This document shows positions 24,191 through 32,649 of a DNA stretch of 46,621 bases, piece after piece. Every line of letters begins with the position of its first letter. Position 1 is the first letter of the stretch. The notes under the pieces are model-generated. The model saw nothing but the letters and a program-made list of their open reading frames with translations. It was not told the origin of the DNA and did not search any database. The stretch comes from an uncultured Oligoflexia bacterium (GTDB taxonomy: Bacteria > Bdellovibrionota > Bacteriovoracia > Bacteriovoracales > Bacteriovoracaceae). The DNA lies in the NCBI GenBank assembly GCA_950061135.1, contig CATLVU010000006.1, positions 1-46,621 of the forward strand. The letters are read 5' to 3'. The translations under genes and the position numbers were made by a program.

Positions 24191-25564
24191 TTAACCTTTC
24201 CTTTTACACTCTGATTTAAGGGTGAAAACATATTCTCCCAATTCATCGGCCCAAAACTCTTTGTAAAATTGCCAGAAGTTTTGGTTTGATGGAAAGCTAA
24301 CGTCCTGCGTGGGTATGTTGTTTGATTCGATTTTCTTCTTATGCTTATTTCTTTGTGAACTGTATGCCATTGTTCTTTGCCGCGAAAGAGCTTCTAGCTT
24401 TAAGTTCAGCATTAACTCTGCTGTACGATGTATTTCATTGATAAACTGATAAATTGAAACTCTTGTATAATGATTGATTTGTTCTTTAAGGTCTTTTTGT
24501 AGCTCTAATAGAAGGGATAAGTTTGCACTTTTATTTCCTCGATATATTTCTTCATTTAATGCGTAGAATGATTTGATATCTAATTGATATTTAACTCTTT
24601 TAGTTATTTGAGTTATTGCGTTTCTCAAAAAATGGTGATCTTTTTCTGTGTCAACAATGGGTGTGAACATCATGTCAAAATAGGCCATTGCCTTACTATC
24701 TTTTGAACGGATAACTTTTCGTAATTTTTCGCTCTTAGGTTGATATTCTTTAAAAAAATTATCCATCACAACAACTGCTTCGTTGTATCTGCAAAGCTTG
24801 AAATAATTTAATGCTTTTAAATATTCAACCTCTGGTAAAAAATAACTTTTTAGAAGAGGTGATTGATATGTCATAAGCATGCCAAGCGATCGATTATATT
24901 GACCTAAATAGTAGTAAGACCATGCTTTTTCACGTAAAAGATATGGCCATTTAAAAGAGCGTTTACTTACTTTTTCATATGAGTCGATTGCTTTTTGATA
25001 GTCTTGTTTTTCAAAATGAATTCGTGCAATATTGCTCTGGCATGTATCCTTCAAAACGAAGTAGTATTCATAGACTTTATCATCTTCTTTAGAAAGCTTT
25101 TCTGCCGCTGCTTCGTAGCAAGAATTATAAACTTCTATTGCTTTAGAGAAATTCTTCTGCTGATAGTATGTAGTTGCTTTAACTAGTAATGCTTCTGGAT
25201 ATAACCTATGTCCTTCAGGAAATTTTTTTAATCTCTTTAGGGCAAATGGATATTTTTTTAAATAAAGATTTCTTTTTGCCATAAGAAGATCAGTTGTAGG
25301 AATATTCATTTTTCGTAATTCTATGTCATTGTAGGTGTTAAAATAATATGTTCCCGTATGGGCCACGAGCTTTTCTATATAATGTTGTATGTTTTGATCT
25401 GGTGTCTTGTACTTGTAGAGTGAAGCTATCAAGTGTAAGGCGGTATAGTAGTCTTTTGATTGGTAATGTTTTTGCGATTTTTTATATATGTCAAAATCAG
25501 ATGCAAATAGCATGCTCGTCTCGATACAAAGAAATAACGCAATTAGTGTCTTAACTACTTTCAA
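24191..25564 (-). CDS. Exported TPR protein of the gliding cluster
   Basis: A 457-aa protein with tetratricopeptide-like repeats (HYQSKDYYTALHLIASLYKY, QQKNFSKAIEVYNSCYEA, EKQDYQKAIDSYEKVSKR, YLGQYNRSLGMLM). The preferred start is TTG at 25564: AGGAG lies 7 nt upstream and the chain then opens with the signal peptide KVVKTLIALFLCIETSMLFA. An ATG at 25585 has no ribosome-binding site. The TTG overlaps the TGA of the barrel gene (TTGA). A GltC-like periplasmic adaptor role between motor and outer membrane is inferred from context. Confidence 0.78.
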   Translation of the reverse strand: MKVVKTLIALFLCIETSMLFASDFDIYKKSQKHYQSKDYYTALHLIASLYKYKTPDQNIQHYIEKLVAHTGTYYFNTYNDIELRKMNIPTTDLLMAKRNLYLKKYPFALKRLKKFPEGHRLYPEALLVKATTYYQQKNFSKAIEVYNSCYEAAAEKLSKEDDKVYEYYFVLKDTCQSNIARIHFEKQDYQKAIDSYEKVSKRSFKWPYLLREKAWSYYYLGQYNRSLGMLMTYQSPLLKSYFLPEVEYLKALNYFKLCRYNEAVVVMDNFFKEYQPKSEKLRKVIRSKDSKAMAYFDMMFTPIVDTEKDHHFLRNAITQITKRVKYQLDIKSFYALNEEIYRGNKSANLSLLLELQKDLKEQINHYTRVSIYQFINEIHRTAELMLNLKLEALSRQRTMAYSSQRNKHKKKIESNNIPTQDVSFPSNQNFWQFYKEFWADELGEYVFTLKSECKRKG

Positions 25565-26256
25565 AATGATACTCCTACAGACCATAAGAAATCATTAATA
25601 CTTGTCAGGTCTTCATCATTTGGCTTTTGTGGCGTTCCTGCAGTTATATTTGTATTTTGAAACTCTAACTTTAGTTGAACTCTGTCATTTATATGAAAGT
25701 TAAAAGATGTTTTTAATGTAATAGGGTTATAATGCTCTTTTATGTATCTATTCGGTTCAGAAGGGTTCAATACGCTGTCAAGATTACTTTCCATCACGTA
25801 TTTTCCAGTCGACAAACCAAACGACCAGTTAAAATAATATATTTGGTTGAAGGTATTTATTTTTCCATAAAACGGAGAATAAATAAGGCCTATACTTGTA
25901 TAGCTTAAGGGATTTCTAATAAATGGAATTTGTCCATTAACAACTTGAATACTTTTATAAGCATTATTATCCTTGTTTGTGTAAACTTGCTGTGCGATCT
26001 CTATTCCGATCTCCTCTGTAAAATAATAGCCTAATGAAAATGCAGTTCCGTTAGTATCTTGAAAGTTGCTGCTAAGATTAGATATATATCCTAAGTTTAA
26101 AAAAACTTTCTTTTGCAAGGGATGTTTTTTATTCTGAAGAACATATACTTCTTTGTCAGGGTCAAGCCATAAAAATTCATATAGGTCTTTCTCTCCTGCA
26201 AGGGCAGGAGAGAAAAAGACACTACATAATAAATGAATTAATAGTTTTTTCAGCAT
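25561..26256 (-). CDS. Outer-membrane beta-barrel protein of the gliding cluster
   Basis: A 231-aa protein with signal peptide (SPALA at the cleavage site) and alternating amphipathic strands ending in the aromatic LWSVGVSF, the usual signal for outer-membrane insertion. The layout (short N-terminal linker, then about eight strands) matches the small barrels found with myxobacterial gliding genes (GltA/GltB/GltH group). It starts one base before the end of the VWA gene (TAATG), so the two are probably made together; the barrel is a likely outer-membrane partner of the VWA lipoprotein. Confidence 0.78.
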   Translation of the reverse strand: MLKKLLIHLLCSVFFSPALAGEKDLYEFLWLDPDKEVYVLQNKKHPLQKKVFLNLGYISNLSSNFQDTNGTAFSLGYYFTEEIGIEIAQQVYTNKDNNAYKSIQVVNGQIPFIRNPLSYTSIGLIYSPFYGKINTFNQIYYFNWSFGLSTGKYVMESNLDSVLNPSEPNRYIKEHYNPITLKTSFNFHINDRVQLKLEFQNTNITAGTPQKPNDEDLTSINDFLWSVGVSF

Positions 26257-27431
26257 TAGTTTTCTACCTTGTATTCAACTTCGATTTGTGAGCCATTAAC
26301 AGGTGTTTGAGTAAACTCAATACTGTTGTTTTGAGCATTATAAGACCATTGTGAACTCTGAACTCCATCAACAATTACGTTAATACTGTCTGGATCAGCT
26401 TTTTGACTTAGAGGGAATTCGGTAGCAAGTTTTGAAATATTTTCTCCAATTTGGAAAAGAGTATTGTAAAAGTCGCCCTCAATATCTGCAATTAAACCAC
26501 CAGCTAAATCAGTAACTTCTTTATAGCGTTGATGGCCTGGTGTTATTCCTCTTCCGCCTTGTTCTTTAAAAGAAACAATACTGAAAAGTTTTAAAAAACC
26601 ATCTTGACTTCTACTCGAGGAAAGTTCAGAGAAATAATGTTGTGTTGTTTCTTTGGATTGATCATCCTCGTCAGTTACATAGATGATCGCTAAGATTGCA
26701 TCTTCTCTGAAAAATTTATTTTTAGTATTATTAATATGCTTAAGAGATGCTTCAAGTCCTTGTTCTATTGGAGAACCCTTTGTTCCTACTTGAACAAAGC
26801 GAGAAAAGTCTCTTAAAAACTTTCTTTCATTCTTTTTCAGCATCTCTGAGTTTAAAAAATGTGAAGAGTTTTCATCATCGCTTCCGTTTGATCCATTCCT
26901 AGGGCTTGAAACTTCTGTTGTCGTAAAACTCATTTGAAAGTCTATATCTCTTTGTTTGAAGTTTTGAATGAAAACGTCAAGGTTATGAGCTATTGCTTCT
27001 TGTTCGTCTTTCATAGAACCTGAGTTATCAATTACCCATAAAATATCAAGTTTATGTCCCTGAGCTTCTTGAATGAAACTATCAATTTGAGTTTGAGCTG
27101 ATGAATCATCATTACTTGAATCATCATTGCTAGAATCATCATTGTTTGAATCATCATTGTTTGAATCATCATTGCTAGAATCATCATTGTTTGAATCATC
27201 ATTGTTTGAATCATCATTGTTTGAATCATCATTGTTTGAATCATCATTGTTTGAATCATCATTGCTGATTTGTGAATCATTTTCTGTTGGTACTAGAACT
27301 TCTTCTTCAGAAATTGAACTTTCTTGGATAGTTTGAATAAAGTCTTTTTGATAGAACTCTTCTTCTTTACATGAAACTAGAATTGTCGCAAATAATAAAA
27401 TACCGATTAACCGCGATATAAGATAATTCAT
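26256..27431 (-). CDS. VWA-domain lipoprotein with Asp-rich repeat linker (CglB-like adhesin)
   Basis: A 391-aa surface lipoprotein. The start at 27431 is preferred: GGGAG lies 6 nt upstream and MNYLISRLIGILLFATILVSC is a lipoprotein signal with Cys21; the longer ORF from 27476 has no support. After an acidic linker with eleven NDDS repeats comes a von Willebrand A domain with MIDAS motif D135-N-S137-G-S139-M, a DEDDQ loop later, and a small C-terminal beta domain. Myxococcus CglB, the gliding adhesin, is also a VWA outer-membrane lipoprotein. It is the first gene of the motor operon, which strongly suggests the same role. Confidence 0.8.
   Translation of the reverse strand: MNYLISRLIGILLFATILVSCKEEEFYQKDFIQTIQESSISEEEVLVPTENDSQISNDDSNNDDSNNDDSNNDDSNNDDSNNDDSSNDDSNNDDSNNDDSSNDDSSNDDSSAQTQIDSFIQEAQGHKLDILWVIDNSGSMKDEQEAIAHNLDVFIQNFKQRDIDFQMSFTTTEVSSPRNGSNGSDDENSSHFLNSEMLKKNERKFLRDFSRFVQVGTKGSPIEQGLEASLKHINNTKNKFFREDAILAIIYVTDEDDQSKETTQHYFSELSSSRSQDGFLKLFSIVSFKEQGGRGITPGHQRYKEVTDLAGGLIADIEGDFYNTLFQIGENISKLATEFPLSQKADPDSINVIVDGVQSSQWSYNAQNNSIEFTQTPVNGSQIEVEYKVEN
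27103..27267. repeat. Eleven 15-bp tandem repeats encoding NDDS(N/S)
   Basis: Eleven copies of the 15-bp unit GAATCATCATTGTTT, with variants only in the last four bases, lie head to tail inside the VWA lipoprotein gene. Because the unit is a multiple of three, copy-number change would lengthen or shorten the linker without frameshift. The encoded chain is Asp-rich and could bind calcium or act as a flexible spacer. Confidence 0.95.
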
Positions 27432-27501
27432 ATCCGCTCCCAAAAGAGCGTCAAGGCAAAAAACTAAAAGTGCCAAGCGGCTACCAATGCTTTGTTACAA
27501 C

Positions 27502-27527
27502 TTACGTACATCGAGCAATTACGTACA
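27502..27527. repeat. Direct repeat TTACGTACA, 17 bp apart, upstream of the gliding operon
   Basis: TTACGTACA occurs at 27502-27510 and again at 27519-27527, 71-96 bp upstream of the VWA lipoprotein start. Each contains the palindrome GTAC core. The remainder of the gap 27432-27683 is AT-rich and also holds the inverted repeat TGACTA (27628-27633) / TAGTCA (27644-27649), which could be a weak terminator of the upstream gene. No convincing promoter was recognised. Confidence 0.45.
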
Positions 27528-27683
27528 ACCCAAATGCATAGGTGTTAAAAAATATCTGACTATTTTGATTGCAAAACGTTTTTTTTTCAATGTTTAAAAA
27601 ATCATTTGTTTGATTTTCCTGTAAAACTGACTAGTTAGTTCCTTAGTCAAGGATGCTAAACTCCTATTTTTATTAAAAAATGC

Positions 27684-28433
27684 TTATTTTTTACAGAAAT
27701 CTATTCGAACTTTATTAATATATTTAGAGCCTTGGGTTTCTTCATCTACTTCATAACAAAAGCCTTTTGTTTGATTCTTTTTTTGAAAAGCGTAGACAGT
27801 TTTTTCAGGGCGACAGTTTTCTTTTGAAGTCCTATTAATGAATTTTTGTGGCCCATCTGGATGTGTTTCAAAGCATTCACCACGATAAGTGGACTTTAGA
27901 ACAAAACTATATACTACTGTCTCAGGTCTACATTTCTCAGTAGGAGCTTTCTGTAGATTACCAGCAAGGTCTTGAGTCAAACATTCGCCTTTGGTTTCCG
28001 ATAAAGGTTTCCAGTAATAATTATTAGTGTCTTGCACGTTACAATTTTTATCGTTAAGTTTCTTATAAAAGCTTCTACCCTGTGTTTCAGGGTCGATTAG
28101 ATAGCAGCCATATTTCTCATTAATAATACCAAGATAAATTTGAGTCTTTTTACTTTGACAATTATCAAGCGCTACTTCAGATATATACTTATTGCCGTTA
28201 GAGAACGTTCCGACTTCTAGGCAGTCGCCTTTTTGATAATCGAAAAAAAAGGATGTTTTGTTTGGACGGCAATTTATATCATATGTTTTTTTTATGTATC
28301 TTTCACCTCTGGTTTCTTTATCAACTTCGTAACATCCTCCTTGGTCTTTTTTCATTTTCCATACATAGGAGGTGTTTGAGTAGGCATTACAAGTTAAGAG
28401 GAGTGGGATTAGTAGGAAGAAAAGATTTCTCAT
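27684..28433 (-). CDS. Secreted protein of six two-cysteine repeats
   Basis: A 249-aa protein with signal peptide (MRNLFFLLIPLLLTCNAYS). The mature chain is six tandem units of about 36-41 residues, each with a G-x-C near the start (GGCYEVD, GDCLEVG, YGCYLID, GECLTQD, GECFETH, GFCYEVD) and a second Cys near the end (INCRP, DNCQS, KNCNV, EKCRP, ENCRP, DFCKK). Units 1 and 6 are closest, sharing CYEVD-ETxG-YI. One disulfide per unit is likely in the periplasm or outside. It matches no family I can name. It lies directly upstream of the gliding operon on the same strand, with its own promoter. Confidence 0.8.
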   Translation of the reverse strand: MRNLFFLLIPLLLTCNAYSNTSYVWKMKKDQGGCYEVDKETRGERYIKKTYDINCRPNKTSFFFDYQKGDCLEVGTFSNGNKYISEVALDNCQSKKTQIYLGIINEKYGCYLIDPETQGRSFYKKLNDKNCNVQDTNNYYWKPLSETKGECLTQDLAGNLQKAPTEKCRPETVVYSFVLKSTYRGECFETHPDGPQKFINRTSKENCRPEKTVYAFQKKNQTKGFCYEVDEETQGSKYINKVRIDFCKK

Positions 28434-28480
28434 TTGGTAAAATATTCCCTTGTTTATGATCGATTAAGCATACCTTACTG

Positions 28481-28509
28481 ATTATCCGAAAGGTTACTTG
28501 AGAGGTCAA
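28481..28509 (-). promoter_or_regulatory. Sigma-70-type promoter of the six-repeat protein
   Basis: On the minus strand TTGACC (28509-28504), 17 nt, GATAAT (28486-28481), about 48 nt before the start codon. Its -35 box overlaps the ribosome-binding region of the divergent plus-strand gene. Confidence 0.65.
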
Positions 28510-28511
28510 GG

Positions 28512-29030
28512 ATGATAACTAGTATAAAAAATTTAATTAAAAAAGAAGTTAGCAAGCAAGAGCTGGTAGAGTTTATTATGGGACAAGAAGAGCATTCTTG
28601 GATGTTGAATAATCGCTATGTTCAAGCTCATTTGTTGGATTTTTTTGAACGTTTACCTAAAAAAATCTTGCAAGAAGTATTTATAGATAAGATGACTTTA
28701 ATGGTTCGATCCAATGGGCGATATGCTTGTAGTGTAGGGAAGCTACAACAAAATATAGTAATTATTTTTCCTGAAGTATATGAGAGAATGACTAAAGCTC
28801 ATGATGGTTGGAGTAAGGCGATCTTGGCCCATGAAGTTGGACATATTCATTTAAATCATTCTGAATCTGTAGATGATGACGAATTAGAAAAGCAAGTAGA
28901 TGCTGATCGTTTTGCTTGTGATATGGGGTACCTTGAAGAGCTTGAAGCATTTTTGCATGAGCAGGTAGACTCGGTGGAAGTCAGAGTTCGACTTTCTTTT
29001 ATAACAAGCTATTATTTTTCTCAAAACTAA
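28512..29030 (+). CDS. Zinc-peptidase-like protein (HExxH)
   Basis: A 172-aa protein without signal peptide. AHEVGHIHLNH places a zinc motif at H107-E108-x-x-H111, and 15-20 residues later EKQVDADRFACDMG resembles the (E)xxADRFA helix that supplies the third ligand in M48- and ImmA-like gluzincins. It is a cytoplasmic metallopeptidase-like domain of unknown target. An AGAGG ribosome-binding site precedes the ATG. Its stop shares the tetramer CTAA with the transglutaminase gene. Confidence 0.75.
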   Translation: MITSIKNLIKKEVSKQELVEFIMGQEEHSWMLNNRYVQAHLLDFFERLPKKILQEVFIDKMTLMVRSNGRYACSVGKLQQNIVIIFPEVYERMTKAHDGWSKAILAHEVGHIHLNHSESVDDDELEKQVDADRFACDMGYLEELEAFLHEQVDSVEVRVRLSFITSYYFSQN

Positions 29031-30874
29031 GTAAGTTTTTTTAGAAGATCTTTTAGTTCAATTTGTCTTTGGGCTTTCCTGTATTTAATATCTTGGTATA
29101 TTTCTACAAAATTAAAAAAACTTAGAGGAAAACTTTTCTTTTTAAGCTTTGCTAAGATTTCAATTTCTGATTCGTTATTTAAAATCGTAAGATTTCTTTT
29201 CTTGCAAATTTTTATAAATTTAAGCATTAGTCTATCTTCAAGGCTTCTTTTTGGGGTATTGATTAACTTATGAGCGAACCAGGCGGCGATAATAATCAAA
29301 ATGATTATAGAAAAAATAATTAAGGTAAGCTTGTTGAGTTTTAATTCTAGTTTTTGAGCTAATTCTTTTTGTTTTTGTTTGTCATATCCTTCTAGAAAAC
29401 TAATGATTTGAAAGTCTAAATTATTAATAAGTTGTCTGATCTCGTAAAAAGAAAAGAATGGCCTATCAGTTTGCTTGTTAGAGATCAAAAACTCTTCAAC
29501 ACCAGCATTAATTCTAATCTTTGATATAAACTCAACAGGATCAAGTCTTTGCCAACTTCCTTTATGGAAGTATTCAATCCATGCATGTGCATCTTTAGAT
29601 CGAATAGTATAAAACTGTCCATAACTATTTTTTATGCCTCCTTGAAAGCCAGAAACAAGCCTTGCAGGGACTTGGTTTTTTCTTAAAAGCAGGGCTACGA
29701 GTGAAGCATAATGAGTACAGAAACCTTTTTTTTGTTTTAAAAAATCGTCTAGAGTTGGTAATCGTCCAGGAGATAGTGTGTATTCAAACTCATTATCATT
29801 TAAGTAGGTCTTGATATTGAAAATGAGAGTACTTATATCTGAGCTTTTAGTGGTTTTGTAAATATCAAGTAAGGACAGTGGTAACTTCTCTGGGAGCTGA
29901 AGATAAAGGGAGAGCTTTTTATCAATTTTTTGTAGGTGTCTTGCTTGTAAAGTTGAAATTGCATCAATTTTAGCTTTTTGTTTATTTCTATAGAAGTGAA
30001 AGCTATTATCATCTCTTTTTTGATAGAATCTAGAACTCGAAGAGAGAACTTTAAGAGGAGTATCGAGTAAAATAAGATCGCCTTCAAAGCTTTGTTCATA
30101 CTTTAAAGCGTATTCAATTGGTTGAGACTTGGTTGATTCGAGAATTTTACTTGGAGGAAATAAATTATTTTTCGTTGACCAGTCATAGCCATCGGTATAA
30201 TCAAGTACTCTTCCACGCCAATAGAGTAGGCTTTGATTTATATCTTTGTTTAGGTATGCGTAAAAAGCAACCTTGTTAGAAGTTTGAAGGTTATTACTTG
30301 TTGAGTTGTTAATTTTAGTTGTATATCCGATCTCATTTTTTTGGGGAGTATTTGCAAAAGGTAAAAAATTATTAAACCTTGGAAAAATCAAAAATAACAA
30401 AATAATAATTAATGAGGCAGAAACGACTGGGATCAGACTGTCTCGTAAATTTGTGGATATTTGGGCAGAGTTATTTTTCTCTTTAAAGTTTGTTAAATTG
30501 AAATAGAGAAAAGTAGCAAGAAAAATTAAAAAGATAAGACCATGATTAAATAGAGAATAGGTACAAACTAGTAAAAAACTCCAAATAAACGATGAGCTTT
30601 GGCCGGCCTCTTTTTTTAAAAGTTTAGCAGTGACAACAATTGATAAAAAACTAGCACTACTTTCAGGTGTAATAATTAAACCAAAAAATGAGAAAATATA
30701 ATATGTTCCTGCTGAGAGTAAAATATAAATGAGGTAATTGTTAAAAATAAAAAATGATCGGAAAAATAGAACCAGAGATGTTGAGTAAATGATAATATCA
30801 GGGAGAAAGTCCAAAGTGAAAAATGGAGAAATCGCTAACATGCCATAGAAAAAGAAGTGTTTTTTAGATTGCAC
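29027..30874 (-). CDS. Transglutaminase-like membrane protein (TgpA/DUF3488-type)
   Basis: A 615-aa inner-membrane protein. About five to six helices fill residues 10-170, a periplasmic transglutaminase-like domain carries the triad Cys386 (KKGFCTHYASL), His430 (KDAHAWIEYF) and Asp445 (RLDPVEF), and another membrane helix at about 512-532 leads into a cytoplasmic C-terminal tail (DUF4129-like position). It is the last gene of the MoxR-DUF58-transglutaminase operon, overlapping the DUF58 gene by 11 nt. Probably an envelope thiol-dependent peptidase or crosslinker; substrate unknown. Confidence 0.9.
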   Translation of the reverse strand: MQSKKHFFFYGMLAISPFFTLDFLPDIIIYSTSLVLFFRSFFIFNNYLIYILLSAGTYYIFSFFGLIITPESSASFLSIVVTAKLLKKEAGQSSSFIWSFLLVCTYSLFNHGLIFLIFLATFLYFNLTNFKEKNNSAQISTNLRDSLIPVVSASLIIILLFLIFPRFNNFLPFANTPQKNEIGYTTKINNSTSNNLQTSNKVAFYAYLNKDINQSLLYWRGRVLDYTDGYDWSTKNNLFPPSKILESTKSQPIEYALKYEQSFEGDLILLDTPLKVLSSSSRFYQKRDDNSFHFYRNKQKAKIDAISTLQARHLQKIDKKLSLYLQLPEKLPLSLLDIYKTTKSSDISTLIFNIKTYLNDNEFEYTLSPGRLPTLDDFLKQKKGFCTHYASLVALLLRKNQVPARLVSGFQGGIKNSYGQFYTIRSKDAHAWIEYFHKGSWQRLDPVEFISKIRINAGVEEFLISNKQTDRPFFSFYEIRQLINNLDFQIISFLEGYDKQKQKELAQKLELKLNKLTLIIFSIIILIIIAAWFAHKLINTPKRSLEDRLMLKFIKICKKRNLTILNNESEIEILAKLKKKSFPLSFFNFVEIYQDIKYRKAQRQIELKDLLKKLT

Positions 30875-31736
30875 TTAAATACTCCATACATTGACGATAT
30901 TTTTTTTCAGCTTTAGAAGGAGACAATTTTAGAGTATTTGTTTGAAAAGAAAATCGGCACTTGTTTTTTTTAGCATAATCAAGAGCATAGGCCATTTTGG
31001 AAATTTTTTCTTCCATTTCACCATCAACAGAATTTATATTTACTTTCACTATGGAATTATTTTCTAATTGATAGACTTTTGTGTAGAGCTTACCTGTTCT
31101 GGCAAAAGTTTTCCAATCTATTAACCTAGCAGGCATTTGTTCCTGATATTTTTGAAAATGAGAAAAGTCTAATGAGCTCTGGTCAATACTATGGTTATTC
31201 AAACTTTCAAAAAGTATAGGTGACTCTAGAACATCGGGATAAATATAAAAGAGATCAGTACTTTTTTTATAAATCCAAACTTTGAATAAATTATGAAGTC
31301 CTGTTGTTGATATTTTTATTTTTATAACCTGATATTTACCTCTTGTTATACTTGGAATGTTAAATACAGTTTCCTCGTTAATTTTTTGTTTCCGTTTGCA
31401 TGCTAACCAAGCTTGGTCACTAGTCAATAAACTCAATTGTAAGAGTTCTTTATTAGGGCCATGTAATTGAATTTGAAATCGGTCTTTGATTTGATTATTA
31501 AATTTTAAATTATAGGCCTCAAAGTTATTAATTAAGTTATGTGTTTTGAGCATTATAGATATATAGTAGGCGATTAAAATAAAGCTAACGGCTAGTATTA
31601 AATTGTTTCGGTAGGTCAGTGCCATTAAAAAAATAGTAAAGTTAATAGCGAGGTAATGCATGCCTAGCTTTGTAGGAATAATAAATCTTTTATTAAACCT
31701 TTTAGACTTTGCCTCAAGTTTTCCAAAAAAACTCAT
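30864..31736 (-). CDS. DUF58-domain membrane protein
   Basis: A 290-aa protein with two adjacent membrane helices near residues 28-65 (LAINFTIFLMALTY and LAVSFILIAYYISIML) and a cytoplasmic-side or periplasmic DUF58 region with the signature ARLIDWKTFARTGKLYTKVY. DUF58 proteins are VWA-related and act with MoxR ATPases. It overlaps the MoxR gene by 4 nt and the transglutaminase gene by 11 nt. This member is short and does not show a full MIDAS motif. Confidence 0.87.
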   Translation of the reverse strand: MSFFGKLEAKSKRFNKRFIIPTKLGMHYLAINFTIFLMALTYRNNLILAVSFILIAYYISIMLKTHNLINNFEAYNLKFNNQIKDRFQIQLHGPNKELLQLSLLTSDQAWLACKRKQKINEETVFNIPSITRGKYQVIKIKISTTGLHNLFKVWIYKKSTDLFYIYPDVLESPILFESLNNHSIDQSSLDFSHFQKYQEQMPARLIDWKTFARTGKLYTKVYQLENNSIVKVNINSVDGEMEEKISKMAYALDYAKKNKCRFSFQTNTLKLSPSKAEKKYRQCMEYLSAI

Positions 31737-32647
31737 AGGTCTCTTATGGTTACATCTTGTAAAATTTTAGTTGCATGTTTTTTTTCTAAATTAATATCGG
31801 AATCAGAAGGAGTTACAAGTCTATGGCCTGCAACAAAAGGAAAAAGATATTTAATATCATTTGATAAAACGGCATTGTCACTTCTAAGGTAGGCATAAGC
31901 TTTTGCTATTTTTATGAGATCGATTCCAGCTCTATTACTAAGCGGGAAGTCACAATTCATTCTGGAGTATTCTAATAGCCGATATACATATTCATAAATT
32001 GAATCACTAACAATTATGTCATTAATTAAATTCTTAGTTTTTACCACCCAGTCATGCTCAATCGTTTGCTTGATAACGATGTCTGAGTTTAATGTTTTAG
32101 ACTGTAACATCCGTAGAGTGCTAGTTTTATCAGCATGTCCTAGTGAGATTTTCAATGAAAACCTGTCAACCTGAGATTCAGGTAGGTCGTAGGTACCAAC
32201 TTGAGAATGAGGATTTTGAGTGGCGATGATATGAAAATGCTCAGGCAACTCATACGTTCGTCCATCGATTGTTATCGCTCTTTCTTCCATCGCTTGCAAA
32301 AGTGCGGATTGGGTTTTGGGAGGTGCTCTATTTAGCTCATCGGCCATAATAATGTCACCGAATATAGGCCCTTTGTGAAACTCAAATTTATTTGTACTTT
32401 GTATATAAATAGATGTGCCTAGAATGTCACTAGGTAGTAAATCATTGGTAAATTGAATACGTGATAAATTAAAATTAAAAACCTGTGAAAAAACTTTTAC
32501 TAAGGTGGTTTTACCAACACCGGGAACGTCCTCTATTAGGGTATTTCCTCCTGCAAGAAAATTAGCCAATACTAAATTGAATTGTTCATGCTTACCAATA
32601 AGATTGCGGTCACATTCAGATTTAAAAATTTCTAATTGAGGAATCAT
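31733..32647 (-). CDS. MoxR-family AAA+ ATPase
   Basis: A 304-aa chaperone-like ATPase. Walker A is PGVGKT at 42-47, Walker B ADELNR at about 102-107, followed by APPKTQSALLQAMEE and the sensor segment FHIIATQNP. The lid domain follows from about residue 195. MoxR proteins promote maturation of partner protein complexes, here presumably the DUF58 and transglutaminase proteins encoded immediately downstream. It is the first gene of the three-gene operon and lies 2 nt after the small lipoprotein gene. Confidence 0.93.
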   Translation of the reverse strand: MIPQLEIFKSECDRNLIGKHEQFNLVLANFLAGGNTLIEDVPGVGKTTLVKVFSQVFNFNLSRIQFTNDLLPSDILGTSIYIQSTNKFEFHKGPIFGDIIMADELNRAPPKTQSALLQAMEERAITIDGRTYELPEHFHIIATQNPHSQVGTYDLPESQVDRFSLKISLGHADKTSTLRMLQSKTLNSDIVIKQTIEHDWVVKTKNLINDIIVSDSIYEYVYRLLEYSRMNCDFPLSNRAGIDLIKIAKAYAYLRSDNAVLSNDIKYLFPFVAGHRLVTPSDSDINLEKKHATKILQDVTIRDL

Positions 32648-32649
32648 AT

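Noticed and set aside
27127-27336. Serine/phenylalanine-rich ORF opposite the VWA gene
   Set aside because: It is only the antisense reading of the NDDS repeats.
27455-27475. TTGGCAC on the minus strand upstream of the gliding operon as a sigma-54 promoter
   Set aside because: The TTGC part lies 17 bases from GG instead of 12, so the spacing is wrong.
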